Source: Actinostola sp. cb2023
Taxonomy: Eukaryota; Cnidaria; Anthozoa; Actiniaria; Actinostolidae
Reading direction: 5' to 3'
DNA length: 64,000 nt
Assembly: GCA_033675265.1 (NCBI GenBank)
Contig: JAUJYZ010001134.1
Span: 1-64,000, forward strand
The notes under the pieces are model-generated. The model made no database searches. It was given only the letters and a program-made list of their open reading frames with translations, and was not told the DNA's origin. This document shows, piece by piece, positions 56,165-64,000 of the stretch. Numbering within the stretch: the first letter of the stretch is position 1; each line of letters begins with the position of its first letter. The translations under genes and the position numbers were made by a program.

Positions 56165-58544
56165 GGCTCCTCCTCTGCCTCACTCTCTTCACTAGAGATG
56201 TAATCAATGGTCAGACATTGTGAAATCTTTGTCTTTTTCTCAGTATTCCACGACAACTTGGTCTCCAGACTTTTGGCTCGTCTTCCCAGTTTCTGTAGAG
56301 AAATGCACTGTTAATATAAACTAAAGCTGAAATTGTAGGTTATTTAGCATGTTTGTCTGTACAAGTTTTGTGTTGTTTTTCTCAGTTCAAAATCAAATGT
56401 AATCATGACCAGCCCCGGCGCCAAAATATATGTCGTAACAGGGGTTCTGTTTTTAAACAGGCATTTATTTGTAGTATCATTCATCATGTCCACCCACAAT
56501 GAACCCTGCTATAGCAGTGCAATAGACCGAAAAATCGCTTTGTTATATTGGGAGTTCATTACGTTATTTAAACAATCAACTGATTTATTCAGGGTTGATA
56601 TTCAATCCTGGTTTTTGGTCAATACTGCATTTATTTACCTCGTTTTTTCTGTTTTGTCTTCGGCATGTTTGATTATGCGCCGCATTATGGCCAGATGCTT
56701 TCCTTTTTGCAGAGGCCACCAAAGATCGCATATAGGTTTTTAGAGCAGCTATAAGAATAACAAAAGAACCTTACAATGTGGCTTAAACAGCTCTCAAAAG
56801 CTGTCGGTTTGTTTATGTAAGGGATTAAGTCTTGAAATACAACAATAAAATCACATATCTTACCTCTCATTTGTAACACAGTCCAAGGACACTTTGCCTC
56901 TCCACCATAGGCATGATAAATGTCATCTCTAAACCGATGGAAGAGTGACAGATTTTGTTCTGAATCTTGGCTTTTAAAATAGAAAGAAGATTATAATTAA
57001 TAATAATTGCAATTAAAATATTTAAACTAATGGATCGTTTTTTTTTGGGGGGTGGGGGAGAAATTAATTGCAGAAGGCGATATGTAGAAAATAAAATGTT
57101 TGCAGGGATTATTAAAGACGAAAATTGTTTGTCTTGACAAATTGTTACTATCCCAAAAATATAATGTTCCGTCCCTAATTAATTTAACGATTTAAATGAT
57201 TATCTTACCTTTCCTCTAACCTTAACGAGGAGTTTTCAGGGTCAGACTTAGCCATTCTTTTAAGACGAGATCGAACATCATTCTGTAATGTAATCAATCA
57301 AAGAATGAAACATTATGGTCACGCAATAATTCGCTTTAATTTGGCGGGAGAATGGATTCTCTGAGCTCCAACGAGTTATTATGATCAGTTAGTCTTTATT
57401 TACGCTTGACGAAACCCTACAAACTAGTTTATGGACTTATGATCAGTTTAGAAATAACAAGTTATTGCTATTCTAAAGTTTTAAAGTGCTACTTAGACGA
57501 AAATCGATCGAAGTTTAATTTAGCTGAAACTGGTTAATGTGTTCACTGAAATAATCTCAAAGAGCCATACAATTACAGTGAGGTCATCTATCTCAACCCT
57601 AACAATCAACACAGCTTCGCTCCATACATTTCTTTGTGTTTAGTTTCTTGAATTATTTTATTTCTATGAAGCTAAAAGTTTGGGTGAAGGAGTTTTCTTA
57701 CATTATTTGTGCTTAGGATTGATTGTCTGACCAGTTGTCTTCAATGCAGAGCTGTTATCTGAACAAAACATTGAGATATTTTGACTCACAAAATACAAAG
57801 AAATGTATGGAGCTGAATGTTGGGTTGAGTAGATGACGTCACTGACTCCTCTAAAGATTCATGAAAATATAGTACTTCCCTCTGGAATATCGAAAAAAGA
57901 TTTTAACTAGTTATTATTAGACCCTTGAAGAATTATTCAATGAAATTTCAGCTAAATTAAACTTCGATCGATTTTCGTCTAAGTAGCACTTTAAAGTACG
58001 CTTTGTTAATACCCTTTGTTGCTGAACAGTCTCGTGTTTTAGGCGGGACAATGGATTATTTCATCCATACGGACTTCAACGGTCTTCAATCAAGGTATAA
58101 CAGAACTAAACAGAAGCCCAACAGGGAATTATCTAATTTAGTTCTAAGGTCATATTCTACTTTTACACTACATGCACTTTTTCAGTACAAATAATTAAAA
58201 CAAGGATTATTGAAGCTGCTATTTTCGTTTGGGCGGGAGAATAATAATTGAGTTCGCTCGAGTGATTTCATTCAAATTTCTCGTTTTAAAATCTAAGATC
58301 GTGAAAGATACTTACGCTACACAGCTTTGGGACTCTTGTAGTGGCTCCTCCTCTAGATTGTCGAACTCGTCGTCCGCGGTTAGAGACCGTTAAGGATCTC
58401 ACTGAATTGGACAGTCCATCGAGTGTGTTTGTAATGTTTTCGAGGACACCTTTATCATTTTCTTTGTCTTTTTGGATTTCTTCCCGAAGAAGAGTGGTTT
58501 GATTTACTACGGACTCAAGTAAAACAAGTGCACTTTCAGAGGTA

Positions 58545-58712
58545 AGTTCTATACCACTTTGCTGCAATGCAGCCTGAAGGATGGTGTCCGCACTATTACT
58601 ATCACTAGCGTGGTCGCATCTCATACAAGCTGGGCTGTCTGTGGTAATATGGTCAATGGAACTTTCAGAGGTAAGTTCTATACCACTTTGCTGCAATGCA
58701 GCCCGAGGATGG
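58545..58712. repeat. 57-bp duplication inside the first exon of the split gene
   Basis: TCAGAGGTAAGTTCTATACC... to GGATGGTGTC occurs at about 58535-58592 and 58662-58718. The copies differ at a few bases, including a one-base deletion that shifts frame. Confidence 0.75.
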
Positions 58713-58976
58713 TGTCTGCAGCTGCTCCTTTGTCAGTGACAGAGTCATTGTCAGTTTCGTATTGCCACATTGGACCTCTGTGAAAATGCAGCCATTATTG
58801 TCCAAATTGTGCAAACATAGTCTCCGACCACTTCCCATAGTGCTCTTCCACACCTAGCATTTGAGTGTTACTTGCTGCAAAGAACCGTATATTGTAGTCA
58901 ATCATGCCGAAGGGCATTCTGTCAGTTGGCATTCTGGTTTGATTTGAATTCACTTTCTGAAAATACGTTGACAGTT

Positions 58977-60059
58977 CTAGTATAAGGTTTTTTTCCCCAA
59001 CTCATACAAATTTTTCATTGCCTCAATACTCATTTGGAGGAAGTCATATGACACAAATTTACAAACTTGAAAACCTCCAATGTCATCAATCATCATTCTG
59101 AAAATTGCAGTTAGAATTTGGTGTTTCAATCTTCTTGACATTGATGTGGAGAATGATGTTAAAAAACTTTTGACAATATCACCAATAGTATGTTCATGTT
59201 CGTCTTGAGGATTAGCAGGTGAGCAATGGAATACTGGAGAGAGAGGATCCACTTGCTTTGACTTGTTGCAAGGTGTCCCAGTGCAGTCATTGCCACTTGT
59301 TAAATCTGAGTTGGAAACATAGTCAATTTGTAGTTTTTTTCTTCTGCCTCTTCCAATGAAGAACATTCTTTTGCCAAATGCTTAATTACCCTTGTGCGAC
59401 ATGAAGTACCTAAAATAGACAATGTATGAGATCTGTTAGTTAATGAAACATAGAAGTGACTTCAGAGATAGATAATATGCAATTCCAGGTGATTTCAAAC
59501 TGTGCATGCAGATCATGCAATTCTGGAAAAGTCAGAAACCTAGGCTTTCCTTTGCAAGATGCCTTAATAAACTATAGTCCTCCAATGATACCTTTTTTAA
59601 TAAGAGTAAGTAAGTTAATTTTACTGTATTTGTTAAGAGACAAAAACTGACATTTTTATGATACATGAACAGCCTGTATCATATTACGAAAAGTGAGTGG
59701 ATGACAACACAAATTATAAGTTATGGCATAATTCAAGATTAATCAGTCTGTCTATGAATACCTGATCTGGAAGACTTGCAAGATTTATTAACTGCTTCAG
59801 CGCATTTGTTCCAAAAGTCAGGGTTTTTCATCGTCGGCCATGAATTTGTATGGGCATTGTCCCAATACAGACAAATATACTGCACAAGAGCGGTGGTTTC
59901 TTCAAGAGACCATGGCAATTTTGGCCTTGATACATTGTCATTTTCGTTAAAAATACTTTTTCTTGACCTGGGTGTTTCTTCTTCGAGAGAACTTCGTTTA
60001 TCAGTTGGTTTGCCAGGGGTGTCACCTTCTGACAGATACTTCCTCTTCGAGGTCGTCAC
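58977..60059 (-). CDS. SANT/Myb-like protein gene (two exons, one frameshift)
   Basis: An exon from about 60059 to 59765 (GT donor after GSSRSG-type codons) encodes KRKYLSEGDTPGKP and a trihelix/SANT-like segment (LPWSLEETTALVQYICLYWD, PDFWNKCAEAVNK). The next exon from about 59410 continues in phase: TSCRTRVIKHLAKEC, SLEEAEE, then after a slip in an A-run near 59338, LQIDYVSNSDLTSG, ending KNLYELGKKTLY at 58977. The true start is unclear: the frame begins at a GTG with an in-frame TGA just 5', so an upstream exon or a changed base is likely. It lies head-to-tail with the coiled-coil gene 3' of it. SANT folds bind DNA or histone tails. Confidence 0.6.
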
Positions 60060-60522
60060 AGCGAATCAATCTGAAAACACATGGAACTTCGGAGTTAAAG
60101 ATAATGGTCTTCCACTGGGGAGCGTTGGGGAGCGTTACTACCTAGCTATTACCGACTTCTTAAAGTATATAAATTTTGAATTATCGAGAGCATTCTACAT
60201 AAAGTGAGAATGTTATGGACAGAAAAGGCAACCCTTATCGAATTTTAAGAAGCAAAGCATACAATCAGTACTCATCACTTTAAAGGCTATAAATTCAAAC
60301 TAAAACTTGATTCACATCCATTTTCTAACATGTATATTACTAAGAGACTATCGCTTTTCACAATGACTTGAACTATAAATGATAATAAGTAAGAATTTGT
60401 TCTAAAAGACGATCTAAACTTACTTGTGTATACTGCATGCTCCACCATCTTGAACACACAAAAAGCGAAAATTACGAGTCCGTAATGCCTTGCGGGGAGA
60501 TCGCGCACACCGCCTGAGTCTA

Positions 60523-60690
60523 TAACATCAACAATATAACAATAATATGACATAATTATCAACATGAAACACAATGAAGAACTATGGGATAATCATCATA
60601 GTAAATATCATCAACAATATAACAATAATATGACATAATTATCAACATGAAACACAATCCAGAACTATGGGATAATCATCATAGTTTATA
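60523..60690. repeat. Two-copy tandem repeat, 83-bp period
   Basis: ATCAACAATATAACAATAAT...GGGATAATCATCATAG is present at about 60527-60603 and 60610-60686 with two changes (AATGAAG/AATCCAG). It lies in the 5' region of the SANT-like gene. Confidence 0.8.
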
Positions 60691-60874
60691 AGATTTTAAT
60701 AATATTATCTTGGTCCAAATGTGATAGGAGACCAATGCTTTAGTGATATAAACATATAAGCTTATGTGATCGTATCATTATCTTAGTCTATTTGGATGCA
60801 AATCATAGAATAACAGCAAGACACCTGGCCTATGTTGGTAAGATCATGATATAAACCGAACTCGAACCCTAAAA

Positions 60875-61483
60875 TCAGTTTTGGAGTAATGATAATCCCT
60901 TCAGGATTGCACCTCGGTAACTGCGGTACAGATTATACTGACCGCTTGCATTTAAATGTACCCCATCTGGCAACAGAACCGGCCGAGCAAGCGACGAAAG
61001 CTCGGTGAGTTTCCATAAGAAAACGGATTTGTAATCCTCGAATAAGGGCATTATCATTTTATTGAACGTGGTTGCCTTTTTATTGAATTTATCGTCGGGT
61101 AAACCCGATTCCCGGCGTCTTCGAGGGATCACATGACATATCGCGACCGCTCGGACAGTGGCACATTCTATCAGAAATTCTACCATCTGAGAAAACTCGT
61201 CTACCACTACTTCAGGACTGCTGTGACTCAAATCATTTGGAACTATTTCGATAACGATAATGGTCGGATGAAAATCGCCGCAGTCTCGTGCAAATCTGTG
61301 TCTTAAATCCTGATGCAATTGCGAAACACTTAGCCCGCCGACACCGTGAAGATTAACCTTCACACTCTGATCTAATGCAAAGCTAACGTCCGCTCTAGCA
61401 TCAAATTTGCGATGTAAATCGCTCTTAAGCCGTTTAACAAAAGAATGTCCAGCAACAAGTGCTCTTGGAATATCTGACTGCAT
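60875..61483 (-). CDS. SGNH/GDSL-hydrolase-like protein
   Basis: An uninterrupted 202-aa frame from the ATG at 61483 (MQSDIPRALVAGHSF). SGNH blocks are visible: AGHS with Ser14 (nucleophile position), GVGGLS with Gly50, VPNDLS with Asn83, and PDGVHLN with Asp173 and His176, the usual D-x-x-H pair. The length fits a minimal SGNH domain. The family includes esterases and acetylhydrolases. No signal peptide or membrane segment, so cytosolic or nuclear. Related ORFs occur in cnidarian and lancelet repeats as far as I recall, so it could belong to a mobile element or be exonic to a larger gene; an open exon-like stretch ending in a GTAAGT donor lies just 5' at about 61530-61618. Confidence 0.7.
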   Translation of the reverse strand: MQSDIPRALVAGHSFVKRLKSDLHRKFDARADVSFALDQSVKVNLHGVGGLSVSQLHQDLRHRFARDCGDFHPTIIVIEIVPNDLSHSSPEVVVDEFSQMVEFLIECATVRAVAICHVIPRRRRESGLPDDKFNKKATTFNKMIMPLFEDYKSVFLWKLTELSSLARPVLLPDGVHLNASGQYNLYRSYRGAILKGLSLLQN

Positions 61484-61621
61484 AATTTATGACGGGTTTT
61501 ATATAGGAACAAAGCGAAAGAGACTTACGCATTCAATCGCAAAAACCCCAGGGGCAAAGAGCGACTCCTGAGTCGTCAATGTTTGCTTTAAAATTTCCAG
61601 GAAACTGCTCAAGGTACTTAA

Positions 61622-62273
61622 GGCCTGGTTCAAAAAGGCAATTTGGAAAATCACATTTCTTGTAATAACTCGCTGCTCTAATTTACTTAGGCACTCATAT
61701 TTAGGCATAAGGTTATATACAAGATTTGAGACAATTTGGGTCTAACAATTGTGACGTCATGTGGTCACGTGACCTTATGGAGGAAAATATAGTTTTTCTT
61801 AAATGCGGTCGCGAATTCAATTCACAATGAAATACCTTTTACGTAATAGCGTTAAGGATAACCAGTTAAACAAGATAGCGTCGAGAAAACCTCGGAATTA
61901 TATCTAGTTTACGAGAAAACTACAGAAATATAATCTGATGAAATGGTCACGTGACCTCTTTTCCGAAATATTCTCCTTGCAAAAAGCGGGAGACAGGTTT
62001 TCTAAACGAGGGTTAATAGATGATCATAAACGTGATTATACACAACTATTTGCTTTCACTTTCCTCTTAAACTGGCGACCGCATTTTATATTTTGTTTTC
62101 AAAATTCTTTGTCACGTGGTTAACCACGTGATACGCTGTTTTGGATTTCATTCACTTAAATGAGTAGAGGATATAAAACTCTCAAGCTGTGCCAAGTTTT
62201 GTGATGTTTAGTCAAAATGATGAGACATTATAATTTTTTTCGTTTTTCTGCTATTTAAGGCTTGAACCAGGCC
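61622..62273. mobile_element. TTAA-flanked 652-bp MITE (copy 2)
   Basis: TTAA lies at 61618-61621 and 62274-62277. The TIRs start GGCCTGGTTCAA. Length and internal GGTCACGTGACC, GACGTCAT and CACGTGAT blocks match copy 1 at 28283-28937. Outside each TTAA is CTCAAGGTAC and its inverse, so the empty site would be a 24-bp palindrome. Confidence 0.82.
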
Positions 62274-62279
62274 TTAAGT

Positions 62280-62710
62280 ACCTTGAGTGTCTGAATTCAA
62301 TTATCGAGATGGAAAATTCGCCGGTAAATTAATTCACGGCATATACAAGCTACTTACCGGGAAAGACCGAGAAAAGAGGATAAAATTGGACAGTGTAGAA
62401 ACCTGGTTTGTGCTGTATGGACGTCAGGACCAAAAGCACATGGTGTGCCAATGCCTAGAGGGTTAACACTATATCCTAATTCACCACACCCCCTATTGAT
62501 TATCTTTGATATGACGTAATCAATTCAGAATTAAACATTACCGGAAGAACATCATAAAACCTTTATTGACTAGTCAATAATCCCTATACCCTGTACTCTT
62601 TCCTTCAGTGCAGAATGTCCCAGGGAGGGGGTGGCGGTGGGTCCTTGCTTGTTTGGCGGAATTTTGAGCCACAGCCATAGCACGTGGTAGCCTTGCAGCT
62701 TGAAATACCT
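62280..62710. other. Non-coding interval
   Basis: No supported gene or repeat. Possibly an intron between the exon-like pieces on either side. Confidence 0.4.
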
Positions 62711-62711
62711 A

Positions 62712-63248
62712 TCACAGAGAATTTTTCGCTTTCAATTGACAATTATGTCGTTTTTGTTCTTGCATCATAGTTTTGAACGTTTCTTTCCATGGGCAAATGA
62801 CGAAGCTAAGAGTTTCTACTTTATTTTTGTACAAAGATAACTCACTTTCGAGATCAATTAACTTAGAGTGCACATCTTGTTTGCGATCTAGTTCCTCTAA
62901 ATCGAACTCGTTGATATGTTTTATGATATGAGTTTCAAATTGTGGAGTACTCACAGAGCCATGGTTTTTGAGCTCTCTTAATCACAGTTGCCCTCCAATT
63001 ATCCCAAAGGCAGTCGAGACATACACATCCTCTTTAGTTCTGCCACCATCGAACCACTTGGAAGAACATTTGGCTCCATTTACATCATAAACACTATCCA
63101 ACCGAACTCTTTGAATTTCACCCTGAAATCGCTCAGAAAATACGGAATTTCCGAATTTCTTTGATGGACCACCGCAAATTTCTGTCGTTAAAGCGTACCA
63201 ACGCCTCCCTGGGTCAAGTGAAGGAGAAAAGACTCGCCGAAAATGCAT
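62712..63248 (-). CDS. Unrecognised coding-like segment with one in-frame TGA
   Basis: Minus-strand frame 63248-62982 (RLDSVYDVNGAKCSSKWFDG, then TKEDVYVSTAFGIIGGQL) ends in TGA. The same frame continues below it (LRELKNHGSVSTPQFETHI, LEELDRKQDVHSKLIDLESE) as a coiled coil to 62712. The uniform frame and helix-like composition suggest a real, disrupted gene. I do not recognise the family. Confidence 0.4.
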
Positions 63249-64000
63249 TATCTTCAGTCATTGGCATGTACAGCTTTGCTCTCGAGGATGCTTGCAAACA
63301 TTTAAATATTCCGCAGTATCGATGGACAAATCACACAAACACGTTTAACATTAACTTTTTAATTGCCCTATACCATTATGACGTAACGGCTTATTTATGA
63401 GGGGGACAGAATCGTGAAGAACAATAGAAATTTGAACTAAATCTGCTCTGCCGAGGTTCGCTTGATTTCAAATTGGCTAGTTTCCAGATATTATGTTCAT
63501 CGATACTTTTCCCACAATATTTACTGTGTTTGGTGACTTTTATCGCTTTCAGACCGTCTGTAAAATACATTTATTTGGGAAATCCTTTGTGTTGTTGCTG
63601 TTTCGTCCCCCTCTAGCGACCATGATCCTTAGCGTTTAAACAATAGATTGTTTTGATTCGACGTCATAGTGGTATAGGGCAATTAGTGTGTTGACAAAAA
63701 TATTTTCAAGTATATTTATATCAACGATTAGGCGTTATAATCTGTTCGTGAGCTAAAGGAAAAGTACAATAGCTTAGTGACGTACCGGATATATCCTGCG
63801 ACGAAACAACTGACTTTCAAAATCAGTTATTTCACTTTTTTCTTGGACTAAGCTCCTCGTGGGTGACCTGATAGTAGTTTGTCGGATTTTATATTTAATC
63901 AAGTCCCACATAACACATTTGTCACTAACGTCGTCAAATTCTCTAAGCCATTCTCGATAACCTCTTGTAATTAATGCTACATATTCTCCATCCAGTAAAC
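63249..64000. other. No feature supported
   Basis: A 79-codon plus-strand frame (63161-63400) overlaps the minus-strand frame and shows no splice or family support. Nothing else seen to the right edge. Confidence 0.4.

Larger units (their letters stand above)
50167..58770 (-). pseudogene. Coiled-coil nuclear-type gene, last exon split by an LTR retrotransposon
   Basis: Exons 58770-58316, 57282-57209, 56970-56864, and 56292-56165 joined across the retrotransposon to 50370-50167. Exon 1 starts MWQYETDNDSVTDKG, has two copies of LQQSGIELTSES (57-bp duplication; a one-base slip in the first), then a coiled coil (VVNQTTLLREEIQKDKEN). Later exons read NDVRSRLKRMAKSDPE, HRFRDDIYHAYGGE, KLGRRAKSLETKLSWN, YISSEESEAEEE and PPYKTIAYEVKPLNWES; the C-terminus is basic, ending CPDWACL. 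The phase from exon 3 to 4 is off by one base as read. It may resemble vertebrate C14orf93-type proteins (low-confidence memory). The GGCTC TSD lies exactly in the EEEP|PYK codons. Confidence 0.65.

Noticed and set aside
1..64000. CRISPR arrays, bacterial promoters, riboswitches or rRNA
   Set aside because: Nothing of this kind is seen, and spliced genes show a eukaryotic genome.

Overview
The window looks like an AT-rich metazoan genome, most likely an anthozoan cnidarian such as a coral. This rests on GT-AG introns, on the transposon families present (THAP/YqaJ Harbinger-type, BEL/Pao, Gmr1-like LTR, Academ-type with helicase), and on proteins of a style I associate with cnidarian genomes. 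The species assignment is inference. There are no bacterial operons, CRISPR arrays or rRNA genes. Almost all coding capacity belongs to mobile elements nested inside one another, and for several of them the exact ends and target-site duplications (TSDs) can be read.

Layout. 1-741 (-): 5' part of a coiled-coil gene. 3555-12440: an 8.9-kb Academ/AcademH-like transposon with 88-bp perfect terminal inverted repeats (TIRs) and a 9-bp TSD. It carries a multi-exon transposase-like gene (+) and a convergent RecQ-type helicase (-), and lies inside an older small inverted-repeat element. 12572-29717 (-): a decayed giant gene that fused a Ser/Thr kinase, a cysteine-peptidase-like block, a MULE-type transposase core, a C2HC finger and a C-terminal 'SYFSR' module. 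It is broken by three insertions: a 697-bp TA-flanked MITE, an 863-bp Academ deletion derivative with its own 9-bp TSD, and a 9-kb TA-flanked element (19979-28951) with about 0.9-kb TIRs.

The 9-kb element is the best candidate for an undescribed system. It carries an intact five-exon, 1052-codon gene with an RNase-H-like core (motifs QDWAMK, RQDNAGCYH, SDPQGGKGPCDR) followed by the same C2HC-SYFSR tail as the gene it landed in. A TTAA-flanked 655-bp MITE is nested in its right TIR.

30066-34594: a complete Harbinger/ISL2EU-type element with a TTA TSD, a THAP-DDE transposase (+) and a SAP-SWIM-YqaJ nuclease gene (-). 34600-41050: mostly non-coding, with a hAT fragment, a tRNA-derived SINE, a stray Academ end and short repeats. 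41057-49700 (-): a decayed BEL/Pao retrotransposon whose reverse transcriptase is split by a 5.28-kb element (41652-46935, CCGG at the junctions). That element encodes a 'GADGAPFG' protein and an unrecognised 210-aa protein, and is a second candidate for an undescribed transposon type. 50167-60059 (-): two genes, one SANT/Myb-like and one coiled-coil. The last exon of the second is split by a young Gmr1-like LTR retrotransposon (50371-56164, GGCTC TSD) that keeps Gag, protease and integrase in one open frame but has no reverse transcriptase. A 720-bp element sits in its 5' LTR. 60875-61483 (-): an SGNH-hydrolase-like ORF. 61622-62273: a second TTAA MITE. The remainder is sparse.

Many otherwise coherent frames are broken by single-base changes, often in homopolymers. 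Some may be sequencing or assembly errors rather than decay. All domain calls come from motif reading without database searches.
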